DNA of 43,133 nt from assembly GCA_964439215.1 (NCBI GenBank), contig CAYTNY010000007.1:1-43133 (forward strand). Direction: 5' to 3'. The number at the start of each line of letters is the position of its first letter. Positions within the stretch are counted from its first letter, which is position 1. The notes below the pieces were generated by a model that saw nothing but the letters and a program-made list of their open reading frames with translations, did no database searches and was not told the DNA's origin. Source of the stretch: CAYTNY01 sp964439215 (GTDB lineage: Bacteria > Oederibacteriota > PGYV01 > CAYTNY01). Below, in pieces: positions 25,258 through 32,900 of this stretch. Made by a program: the position numbers and the translations under genes.

Positions 25258-26117
25258 TGACTGATGAAATAAAAAAATATGTGCTGCTGTTTTTGTCTGC
25301 GTTTGTGTTTCCGGGAACGGTTTTCGGGTTTGTTATAACCGATGATGTCGGGAGGAAAGCAGAGATAAAAAAGCCCGTGGAAAGCATTGTCAGCCTGTCG
25401 CCCGGGCATACGGAGATGATTTATTATCTTGGCGCCGCGGAAAAACTTAAGGCAGTATCACTGCAGTGCGATTATCCGCCTGCGGCGAAAGACAAGGAAA
25501 AAGCAGGCGGTTTTCTCCATCCTGATACCGAGAAAATAGCCTCCCTGGGGCCCGATGTGGTAATATCGGGCGGCGGGATACAAAAGAAAGCCATAAGCGC
25601 AATGGAAAAACTGGGTATAAGCGTTATTGTGTTTTATCCGCAAAGCCTGAGCGATATAGCCGTAAATATGAGAACAATCGCCGCAATTACCGGGTGCGGG
25701 GAAGACAAAGCGCTGGAGTTTGACAGGAGGCTGAAAAAACTTGAGGGGAAAGCAGCGGCAAAAAAGGTATATATGGAAATCTCGGGCGAGCCCGCAATGG
25801 CGGTGGGCGGGGCGTCTGTCATAAATGAAATACTGCATTATGCGGGAGGAGTAAATGTTCTTGCTGACGCGAAAACAGAGTATCCGAAAGTCTCAAAAGA
25901 AGAGGTGCTGATAAGGGCGCCGGAAGCAATATTCTTTCTGTACGAGCCTTCCGGGAAGTATGATGAGAGTCCGCATATAAGAAATACTCCCGCGGGAAAA
26001 ACAGGTATGATTTTTACGCTGCGGGGAAGGCTTCTTGATTCTGTTATGAGGCCCGGGCCCGGGGTTCTGGACGCGGTGGCTGAACTGCGGAAAATGCTTT
26101 TGGGCGGGGTGAAATGA
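25257..26117 (+). CDS. btuF: Cobalamin ABC transporter substrate-binding protein (BtuF-like)
   Basis: Periplasmic binding protein of the class III (helical backbone) family. Signal peptide at 1-23 (hydrophobic YVLLFLSAFVFPGTVFG), then VESIVSLSPGHTEMIYYLGA, LGPDVVISGGG and NTPAGKTG, as in BtuF/FecB proteins. The start at ATG 25257 overlaps the cobO stop (TGATG), with AGGGA just upstream; TTG 25254 is possible. The last helix is followed directly by the permease gene. B12 specificity rests on the riboswitch and neighbours, not on a diagnostic residue. Confidence 0.9.
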   Translation: MTDEIKKYVLLFLSAFVFPGTVFGFVITDDVGRKAEIKKPVESIVSLSPGHTEMIYYLGAAEKLKAVSLQCDYPPAAKDKEKAGGFLHPDTEKIASLGPDVVISGGGIQKKAISAMEKLGISVIVFYPQSLSDIAVNMRTIAAITGCGEDKALEFDRRLKKLEGKAAAKKVYMEISGEPAMAVGGASVINEILHYAGGVNVLADAKTEYPKVSKEEVLIRAPEAIFFLYEPSGKYDESPHIRNTPAGKTGMIFTLRGRLLDSVMRPGPGVLDAVAELRKMLLGGVK

Positions 26118-27094
26118 AAAAAAATATTCCTGTGTTTCTTGTCCTGCTGGTTCTTTTGTCCATCGCGGGGCTTGCCGGTCTGAAGGCGGGAAGCGTGAAT
26201 ATTCCCGCGGATGATATTTTAAAGTATATGGCGGGAGAAAACGCCGGTGACAGCGGGTTTATTGTTATTATGAAGATACGCCTGCCCAGGATTTTACTGG
26301 CGGTTCTTATAGGAGGAATGCTTGCCGTGTCAGGAGCCGTGCTTCAGGCTCTTTTGAGGAATCCTCTTGTTGACCCCTTTATTACGGGAATATCGTCAGG
26401 CGCGGCTTTTGGCGCGGCAGCAGCCATAATAGCGGGTTTTGCGGTTATATCCATTCCCGCAATGGCGGGCGCTGTCATAACGGCTTTTGCTGTTTACCGG
26501 CTTTCTGTGAGTTCAGGCAGGTCGGATGTGACAAATCTGCTTCTTATCGGGGTTATGACAGGGTCGTTTTTCTCCGCGCTTATTATGATGCTCAACGCGG
26601 TTTTCAGCAGGGACCTTGCAAAAGTGGTTTTCTGGCTTATGGGAGACCTGTCGGGAGTTATGTCCGGGGAACTGAAAATTGCATGGATACTGGCGGGAGT
26701 AATAATTTTCGCGGGTGTTGTTTTCGCGAATGATCTGAATATCGTTTCCGCGGGCGAGGAAGAGGCCAAAGTGCTCGGTGTTAAAACAGAATCCGTTAAA
26801 GCTTTTTATTTTATAGGGGCAAGTATTCTTGCGGGGGCGGCTGTTTCGCTGTCGGGTGTTATTGGTTTTGTGGGGCTTATAATCCCCCACATTATAAGAC
26901 GATTTACCGGGCCGGATATGCGGATACTTATGCCTGCCTCTTTTTTGGGAGGTGCTTTTTTTCTTCTTGCGGCGGATACATTTGCCAGGGTTGTTTTTCT
27001 TCCGGCAGAACTGCCGGTAGGCGTTATAACAGGGCTTATCGGTGCTCCGATGTTCATGGCGCTGCTGCTTGAAAAAAGAAGGAGACAGGCATGA
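26114..27094 (+). CDS. btuC: Cobalamin ABC transporter permease (BtuC/FecCD family)
   Basis: Inner-membrane permease with about ten predicted transmembrane helices over 326 aa. It has RLPRILLAVLIGGMLAVSGAV and LLRNPLVDPFITGISSGA, hallmarks of FecCD permeases, and GVIGFVGLIIPHIIRR near the C-terminus, the loop that contacts the ATPase. ATGA overlap with btuF and with btuD shows close translational coupling. Family membership is clear; B12 as cargo is inferred from context. Confidence 0.93.
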   Translation: MKKNIPVFLVLLVLLSIAGLAGLKAGSVNIPADDILKYMAGENAGDSGFIVIMKIRLPRILLAVLIGGMLAVSGAVLQALLRNPLVDPFITGISSGAAFGAAAAIIAGFAVISIPAMAGAVITAFAVYRLSVSSGRSDVTNLLLIGVMTGSFFSALIMMLNAVFSRDLAKVVFWLMGDLSGVMSGELKIAWILAGVIIFAGVVFANDLNIVSAGEEEAKVLGVKTESVKAFYFIGASILAGAAVSLSGVIGFVGLIIPHIIRRFTGPDMRILMPASFLGGAFFLLAADTFARVVFLPAELPVGVITGLIGAPMFMALLLEKRRRQA

Positions 27095-27864
27095 TTGAGG
27101 TAAAGAACCTTGAGTTCAGTTATCTGAAAAAAGAAAGTTTTAAACTTGATATCCCCTGTCTGAAATTCAGGGCGGGAGCAATAACGTCTTTGATCGGCCC
27201 CAATGGATCGGGCAAGACCACTCTGCTGAAAATAATTACGGGTATTATTGACGGGTTTAATGGGGAAGTGATAATAAACGGCCGCAGCAGCAGTGATTAT
27301 ACGGGAAGAGAAAAAGGCAGGATGCTTGCGTATATACCGCAGACAGGTTCGGATATTTTTGATTTTTCGGTTGAGGAATTAGTGCTTATGGGGCGCAGGC
27401 CTTATATGTCTTTTCTGGGAAATCCCGGAGGGTCAGGAAAAGAAAAAACAGAGTCTGTCATGAGGTCATTCGGGCTGCTGGATAAAAGACACAGGAAAAT
27501 GTCCGCTCTTTCGGGGGGCGAAAAAAAAGCAGTATATATATGCAGGGCGATTGTGCAGGAAGCGGATGTTTTTGTTATGGATGAAGCAGCGGCATTTCTT
27601 GATATTCATCATACCGCGGATACCATGAGATCGGTAAAGAAGCTTGCAGGAGAGGGTAAAACAGTAATAATGGTTTCTCATGACATTAATATCTGTTCGG
27701 AAGTTTCGGATGATATAATAATAATGAAAAACGGAGCGGTAGAATACAGCGGCAGCCCTGAAGAAACACTGACGGAGAATAATATAAAAAAAGTATATGA
27801 GTTTGACCGATTTGAAATATTGAAGGGTGAAAGCGGCCCTGTCATAAAATTAAAATTTGACTGA
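27091..27864 (+). CDS. btuD: Cobalamin ABC transporter ATPase (BtuD-like)
   Basis: ATP-binding subunit energising the BtuC permease. Walker A is GPNGSGKTT (36-44), the Q loop is AYIPQTG, the signature is LSGGEKKAVYICRA, Walker B plus Glu is VFVMDEAAAFLD (usually DEPTS.LD; here Ala-Ala-Ala replaces the common Pro-Thr-Ser) and the switch His is in MVSHDIN. 257 aa. It overlaps btuC by four bases; the receptor gene starts 14 bases after it. Confidence 0.94.
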   Translation: MIEVKNLEFSYLKKESFKLDIPCLKFRAGAITSLIGPNGSGKTTLLKIITGIIDGFNGEVIINGRSSSDYTGREKGRMLAYIPQTGSDIFDFSVEELVLMGRRPYMSFLGNPGGSGKEKTESVMRSFGLLDKRHRKMSALSGGEKKAVYICRAIVQEADVFVMDEAAAFLDIHHTADTMRSVKKLAGEGKTVIMVSHDINICSEVSDDIIIMKNGAVEYSGSPEETLTENNIKKVYEFDRFEILKGESGPVIKLKFD

Positions 27865-27878
27865 AGGAGGAGAAAAGA

Positions 27879-29858
27879 ATGAAAAAAGCAGGTTATATTG
27901 CCGCAGTATTGCTGATTTTTGCGGCAGCAGCGGGATTTTCAAGGGATTATAATACGATCAAAGAAACTTATTCGGAGCAGTTTAGAGAAATGCAGACTGA
28001 CGGGAGCGCTGCTTCCGGAGGAAGTGAAAACACCGGAGTATATGAGTTTAAACCCGCGCAGGGGTCTGATGCGGGAAATTCCGAAGCAGAAAATTCTGAA
28101 ACCGAAGAGGTTGTGGTTACCGCAAGGCAGATACCCGAAACACTGGGCGCCACGCCGAGAAATCTTATGATTCTTGACGGAGAAGATTTAAGGGCCGAGG
28201 GGTTTATTACGCTTAAAGATGTTCTTGATGACGCGCCCGGAATTATTGTCACGCGCAGCAATGCTTGTGAGGGTGTTGCGGGAGTTATGTTCAGGGGAGC
28301 CAGGTCAAACCAGACAAAGGTTATGGTGGACGGAATACCCGTAAATGACATAACCACAGGAATGGCTGATTTGAATCTTATAGATATTTCCAATGTTCTT
28401 AAAATAGAGATTGTGGAAGGGGGCCTCTCGTCAATTTACGGGGCTGATTCCTCATCAGGAGTAATAAACGTAATTACAGGCTCCAAAGAAATTTTTTGGG
28501 CGCAGGGTGCGGTTTTTTACGGTTCAAACAACACTCAAAAGTATTCGCTTTCTTCAAACAACAGAATATACGGTGTTGATTACGCGGTTTCGGCGGGCGA
28601 GGAAAAAAGCGGCGGATACATACGTGAAGAAGACCGGGAATATTTTGACGCTGCGGGAAACAATGCGGATTATCTGAAAAGATTTCTGAACGTAAAGGCA
28701 GGTTTTTCCGGAGATGCTTTTGATACGGTCGTATCGGGATCTTATTTTTCAAGGGAAATGGGCGTGCCTTACGACGCGGCGGGGACAACAAGCTCCGCAA
28801 GGCAGTGGGATGATAATATTTCCGCGGGCGCGGATATTTATACAAGCATTGGCAGGATCAATTTGAAAGCAGGCGGTTTTTACAGGCAGGCAGAGCTTAA
28901 ATACGTGAATGAACCTTATGTGAATGATAAACACATAAAGACCCATATACAGGGGAATCTTATCGGTGTTTATGAAGAGAGCGAATATGTGTCGCTCATA
29001 ACGGGATATGAAATAAGCGTAAAAGGAGTAGACAGCACGACGATAGGGGAAAAGTCGGTTTTAAACAACGGGGCTTATTCAAATGCGGTTTTAAAACTGC
29101 TCGGCGGCAGGCTCGTGATAAATACAGGCGCAAGAGCTGATATAAACGAAGCTTACGGAACAATGCACAGCGAAAATATAACGGCAAAATATGATTTCGG
29201 AGGCGGGGTTGAGGTGAAAGGTTCTTTTGACCGGGCGTTTTCCGAGCCGACGCTGAACGACCTTTACTGGCCGGAAGATATGTGGACCGCGGGGAACCCG
29301 GATCTTGTTCCGGCACAGAGCGCCTCTTATGAAATCGCGCTGCATAAAAAAAGCACAGGCCTGAATTACGGTATAACGCTCTTTAAAACAGAGACGCAGG
29401 ATCTTATTGACTGGCTGTTTGATGTTTCGGATTTTAAATATAAACCTATGAACATATCAAAGGCGGACTTTTTGGGCGTGAATATCGCGGGAGATGTGCG
29501 GCTGTTTGGCTTTATGGAAGTCAAAGCAGCTTATAATTATCTTGAGGCCCGCGATGGAGAAGGAGACGCGCTTGCTTACAGGCCGAAAGACAAAATCACC
29601 GCGTCGGTAAAAATGGAGCTGCCTTACGCGTCGGAAGTGACCCTGAAAGGAGAGTATGCCGGGCCGCGCCCGGATGCGGCGGGAGAAGAAATGGATGAGT
29701 ATTATACGTTTGATGTATCGGCATTGCATAAAGTGAATAAGAATTTTACTCTTTTTCTTGATGTTTCAAACATACTTGATAAAAAGGATTATCATATAAC
29801 CGCGAAGTATCCCGTCCCCGGCAGGCTTATAATGAGCGGGGTGAAGGCTGTGTTTTGA
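27879..29858 (+). CDS. btuB: TonB-dependent outer membrane receptor (BtuB-like)
   Basis: Outer-membrane beta-barrel for TonB-powered uptake, probably of cobalamin. Signal peptide 1-21, then an unusual Ser/Glu-rich spacer (about 22-75), a TonB box EEVVVTA (about 76-82), a plug domain (RNLMILDGEDLR, MFRGARSNQTKVMVDGIPV, SSGVINVITG) and a barrel ending in aromatic Phe (SGVKAVF), the outer-membrane insertion signal. 659 aa, typical of BtuB. AGGAGG precedes the ATG. It proves a diderm envelope. TonB, ExbB and ExbD are not in the window. Confidence 0.93.
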   Translation: MKKAGYIAAVLLIFAAAAGFSRDYNTIKETYSEQFREMQTDGSAASGGSENTGVYEFKPAQGSDAGNSEAENSETEEVVVTARQIPETLGATPRNLMILDGEDLRAEGFITLKDVLDDAPGIIVTRSNACEGVAGVMFRGARSNQTKVMVDGIPVNDITTGMADLNLIDISNVLKIEIVEGGLSSIYGADSSSGVINVITGSKEIFWAQGAVFYGSNNTQKYSLSSNNRIYGVDYAVSAGEEKSGGYIREEDREYFDAAGNNADYLKRFLNVKAGFSGDAFDTVVSGSYFSREMGVPYDAAGTTSSARQWDDNISAGADIYTSIGRINLKAGGFYRQAELKYVNEPYVNDKHIKTHIQGNLIGVYEESEYVSLITGYEISVKGVDSTTIGEKSVLNNGAYSNAVLKLLGGRLVINTGARADINEAYGTMHSENITAKYDFGGGVEVKGSFDRAFSEPTLNDLYWPEDMWTAGNPDLVPAQSASYEIALHKKSTGLNYGITLFKTETQDLIDWLFDVSDFKYKPMNISKADFLGVNIAGDVRLFGFMEVKAAYNYLEARDGEGDALAYRPKDKITASVKMELPYASEVTLKGEYAGPRPDAAGEEMDEYYTFDVSALHKVNKNFTLFLDVSNILDKKDYHITAKYPVPGRLIMSGVKAVF

Positions 29859-30002
29859 CAGCCGCCCGGGGAACGCGGTGCGGGAAGACAGGGAATGGAA
29901 ACCTGAGGCTCGGATGCTCAGATGCTTGGATGGTTGGCGAAACCTGATATCTGAAAAATGATGTTTTAAAACCTATATTATAGGTTTAATTATTTTGTCT
30001 TT

Positions 30003-30024
30003 GCCCCCTTTACATAAAGGGGGC
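30003..30024. repeat. Perfect palindrome, copy 1
   Basis: Ten-base arms GCCCCCTTTA/TAAAGGGGGC around CA. Copy 3 at 30232-30251 has the same core, and the bases after both (GGGGGATTTGGTTTTT, then GCCGGG and CGCAAACC) agree closely. Copy 2 (30089-30108, CCCCCTTTTGCAAAAGGGGG) lies in the opposite orientation, so copies 1 and 2 form a larger inverted pair. Confidence 0.9.
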
Positions 30025-30231
30025 AGGGGGGATTTGGTTTTTAACGCCGGGCCCGCAAACCCGACTTCAAAGCAAAATCCCCCTGTATCCCCCTTTTGCA
30101 AAAGGGGGGTGAAAAAAACCAAAATCAACAACACAGGATAACGTAATAGAGAACAGCAGGAAGAATAAGATTTATGATTTTGCTGTCGTCACCCCTTCCT
30201 CGCAGAGGATAAGAAATGTTAGTAGTTTTTA

Positions 30232-30251
30232 CCCCCTTTACATAAAGGGGG
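30232..30251. repeat. Perfect palindrome, copy 3
   Basis: CCCCCTTTA, CA, TAAAGGGGG, followed by the same tail as copy 1 and then CACACTCGGGACTTGG heptamer sequence, an order repeated in degraded form at 39303-39394. Confidence 0.88.
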
Positions 30252-30357
30252 GCAGGGGGGATTTGGTTTTTTACGCCGGGTCCGCAAACCAAACGCCAGC
30301 CCTTCACACTCGGGACTTGGAAATTGGAACTTGGAACTGTTCTTCGTTCTTCCCAAA

Positions 30358-30457
30358 NNNNNNNNNNNNNNNNNNNNNNNNNNNNNNNNNNNNNNNNNNN
30401 NNNNNNNNNNNNNNNNNNNNNNNNNNNNNNNNNNNNNNNNNNNNNNNNNNNNNNNNN
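30358..30457. other. Assembly gap (100 N)
   Basis: Exactly 100 N, bounded by an identical 55-base sequence on each side (30303-30357 and 30458-30512). Same signature as the gap at 24164; the true distance is unknown. Confidence 0.9.
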
Positions 30458-30614
30458 TTCACACTCGGGACTTGGAAATTGGAACTTGGAACTGTTCTTC
30501 GTTCTTCCCAAAGCTCAAAACTCAAAGCTCAATGTTTCCCGGTTTTCACAAACCACAAACCACAAACCACTGTCTTTCGTTCTTCCCAAACCCCACTGTG
30601 TTCAGCTCTCTATT

Positions 30615-30675
30615 CCCTGTTTTTTTCTGTTGCATAAAACAGGGGGTTTTGATAAAATTACTATGCTTTTATACA
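30615..30675 (+). promoter_or_regulatory. Candidate promoter with overlapping hairpin, before the cell-shape operon
   Basis: Two -10-like boxes are visible: TAAAAT (30653-30658), 17 bases after TTGCAT (30630-30635), and TATACA (30670-30675), 15 bases after TTGATA (30649-30654). A nine-pair hairpin, CCCTGTTTT (30615-30623) with AAAACAGGG (30636-30644), overlaps the first -35 and is followed by TTTT, so it may also end upstream transcription. Confidence 0.45.
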
Positions 30676-30741
30676 GCGGGTTTTAACGTGAATTTTAATA
30701 TTTTGAATATAATAAATAAGATAATTTAAAGGAGGAAGTCT

Positions 30742-31029
30742 ATGGTTGGTGTAACTCTTGGAGCGCTTTTGTTGTTATTGCTTATAGGACTTGTTGTTTT
30801 GCAGGGGCTTATTGAATGGGGCGGTTTTGATTTTGATAAGATTATAAAAAAGAAAACCGGAGATACGGCGGAAAAAGCAAAAGAGATACAGCCTGCGAAA
30901 AAGAAATCAGGCGCTAAAAATGCGCGGAAAAAGGCGGCTCCGAAAAAAAAGGCATCCCCGAAGAAAAAAACCGCGAAAAAGAAAGCGGCGCCAAAGAAGA
31001 AAGCGGCCAAAGGAAAGGGGAAAAAATAG
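30742..31029 (+). CDS. Membrane-anchored, histone H1-like Lys/Ala-rich small protein
   Basis: No named family recognised. Of 95 residues, 3-24 form one hydrophobic helix (LLLLLLIGLVVL), then a short amphipathic stretch, and residues 51-95 are a tail with 22 Lys in 45 residues built of AAPKKK-like units, as in histone H1 and bacterial H1-like proteins. By the positive-inside rule the tail faces the cytoplasm, so it could bind DNA or RNA at the membrane. AAAGGAGG precedes the ATG; the stop codon directly abuts the mreB ATG. Co-expression with mreB suggests a role with the cell-shape machinery, but that is inference. Confidence 0.85.
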   Translation: MVGVTLGALLLLLLIGLVVLQGLIEWGGFDFDKIIKKKTGDTAEKAKEIQPAKKKSGAKNARKKAAPKKKASPKKKTAKKKAAPKKKAAKGKGKK

Positions 31030-32079
31030 ATGATCTTTGATTATTTTCTCGGATTGTTTTCATCGGATATGGCGATAGACCTTGGAACCGCGACGACTCT
31101 TGTTTATATAAAAAATAAAGGGATCGTTCTTAAAGAGCCTTCAATTGTCGCGCTTTTAAGAGGCAGGGAAGTGATTGCCGTGGGCAATGCCGCAAAAGAG
31201 ATGGTGGGAAAAACGCCGGGTGACGTTCAGGCAATAAGGCCTATGAGGGACGGAGTCATAGCGGATTTTAATGTGACGGAAAAAATGCTCAGATATTTTA
31301 TTGTTAAGGTTCATAACAGGCATTCTATGGTAAATCCGAGGATCGCGATATCAGTGCCCAAAGGTGTTACGCCGGTTGAAAGAAGAGCAGTGAGAGAATC
31401 AGCGCTTCAGGCAGGGGCAAGGGAAGTTTATCTTATTGACGAACCCATGGCCGCGGCGATAGGCGCAGGGCTTCCTGTGGAGGATCCGGTTGGACATATG
31501 GTCGTTGATATAGGAGGCGGAACAACTGAAGTTGCGGTTATTTCGATGGGCGGACTGGTTGTCTTTAATTCAATAAGAACCGCGGGTGATAAATTTGATG
31601 AGTCCATCATAGCTTATTTGAAAAAAGCATATAATCTTAATATCGGGGAAAGAATGGCGGAAAAAGTAAAGATCAATATAGGATGCGCCCAGAAACTTGA
31701 GGAAACTCTTGAAATGGAAGTAAAAGGCGCGGATCTGACAACAGGGCTTCCCCGGACAATAAAAATAACATCAGATGAGATTGCTTCATCGCTTGAAGAG
31801 CCGATAACCAAAATTGTGGACGGCGTGAAATCAACGCTGGAGCATACAAAACCCGAACTTGCGGCGGATATTATAGACAAAGGTATTGTTGTTACCGGCG
31901 GAGGAGCGAAGTTAAAGGCTTTTGACAAGAAACTCAGGGAAGAAACCGGTGTGCCGGTTCATATTGCCGAAAACCCGCAGGACTGTGTTGTGAAGGGCGC
32001 CGGCAAGATGCTCGAAGAGCAGCTTGACGCTTTAAGACGGCTTTCTTTTGAGGGTGAAGATTCGTATCCGGCAACGTAG
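31030..32079 (+). CDS. mreB: Rod-shape actin-like protein MreB
   Basis: Bacterial actin that guides wall synthesis along the membrane. It has the phosphate-1 loop DLGTATTLVYIK, EPSIVA, the second loop VDIGGGTTEVAVIS and the adenosine motif GIVVTGGGAKL. A short amphipathic N-terminus (MIFDYFLGLF) fits membrane binding. 349 aa, usual length. It begins directly after the stop of the small membrane protein and leads the classic mreB-mreC-mreD-mrdA-rodA order. Confidence 0.97.
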   Translation: MIFDYFLGLFSSDMAIDLGTATTLVYIKNKGIVLKEPSIVALLRGREVIAVGNAAKEMVGKTPGDVQAIRPMRDGVIADFNVTEKMLRYFIVKVHNRHSMVNPRIAISVPKGVTPVERRAVRESALQAGAREVYLIDEPMAAAIGAGLPVEDPVGHMVVDIGGGTTEVAVISMGGLVVFNSIRTAGDKFDESIIAYLKKAYNLNIGERMAEKVKINIGCAQKLEETLEMEVKGADLTTGLPRTIKITSDEIASSLEEPITKIVDGVKSTLEHTKPELAADIIDKGIVVTGGGAKLKAFDKKLREETGVPVHIAENPQDCVVKGAGKMLEEQLDALRRLSFEGEDSYPAT

Positions 32080-32085
32080 AAACTC

Positions 32086-32886
32086 ATGAAAACAAAAAAA
32101 ACACTGCCGGATAAAATTTATTATGCGCTTATTGCGGCGGCTGTTGTTTTTATTGTTCTGGTTCTCTGGAAAAAAGGAACCCTGGATCCTGCCGCCGGAT
32201 TTATGGCAAAAACTTCCAATGCGTTTTCTTCTTACGTATATTATGTTAAGGGGTCATTTAAATCCATCAAATATGTTTCGGCCGCAAGGACAGGTATAAA
32301 TGCTTTGAAAGAAAGAAATATAATTCTTGAAACGGAAAATGCATCATTAAGATACGAAAATAATAAACTGAAAAGACTGCTGGAGCTTAAGGAGAATAAG
32401 AAATTCCGCGGCCATATAAAGGGTTATGCTGATGTGATCGGTGCAAATACCGATGGTTTTATACAGTATTATGTTATTGGCAAAGGGGCCAATGACGGTG
32501 TGAAAGAAGGGGACGGGATAATTGCGCGGGGGAAAGCATTCGGAAGGGTGCAGAAGGTTTTTTCTTCATCAAGCAGGATCCAGCTTATAACGGATATCAA
32601 AAGCAGCGTCAGCGCCGGAATCTTAAGAAATGATATAGCGGGAATTCTTGCCGGAACAGGCGTGAACGAGTGTTCGTTAAAGTATGTGCCAAAAGAAGAA
32701 GACGTGAAAACCGGAGATGTTGTCATAACATCCGGATTGGGCAGTTCATTTCCCGGAGGGATTGAAATAGGCAGGGTTGCCGCGGTAAATAAAAATACGG
32801 ATGGGCTGTCAATGGAGGTTGAAGTAAGGCCCTTTGTGGATCAGTTTTCGGTCAGGGAAGTTCTTATTCTCAAGAAACAGCGGTAA
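32086..32886 (+). CDS. mreC: Rod-shape protein MreC
   Basis: Periplasmic scaffold of the elongasome, linking MreB to PBP2. One transmembrane helix (about residues 10-27, YYALIAAAVVFIVLVLW), a coiled coil (about 72-105, LKERNIILETENASL), then two beta domains with YYVIGKGANDGVKEGDG and VVITSGLGSSFPGGIEIG. 266 aa. No strong ribosome site is visible, so translation may be coupled to mreB, whose stop is six bases upstream. Confidence 0.95.
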   Translation: MKTKKTLPDKIYYALIAAAVVFIVLVLWKKGTLDPAAGFMAKTSNAFSSYVYYVKGSFKSIKYVSAARTGINALKERNIILETENASLRYENNKLKRLLELKENKKFRGHIKGYADVIGANTDGFIQYYVIGKGANDGVKEGDGIIARGKAFGRVQKVFSSSSRIQLITDIKSSVSAGILRNDIAGILAGTGVNECSLKYVPKEEDVKTGDVVITSGLGSSFPGGIEIGRVAAVNKNTDGLSMEVEVRPFVDQFSVREVLILKKQR

Positions 32887-32900
32887 TGTGAGGTGCTGAA

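Larger units (their letters stand above)
29859..30614. repeat. Repeat island 2 (mosaic of 7- and 8-base words, palindromes, gap)
   Basis: No gene. In order: four 8-base words of pattern KGSTYRGM-like at 29907-29938; palindrome CCCCCTTTA/TAAAGGGGG at 30003-30024 followed by a conserved 35-base tail; an inverted copy with palindrome at 30089-30108; a CCTTCCTCGCAGAGGAT box at 30193-30209; a third palindrome at 30232-30251 with the same tail; CTTGGAA-type heptamers (30471-30491); CTCAAAR heptamers (30514-30534); and (CACAAAC)x3 at 30547-30567. The heptamers before the gap (about 30316-30336) belong to the duplicated 55-base flank. It separates the B12 operon from the cell-shape operon. Confidence 0.85.
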
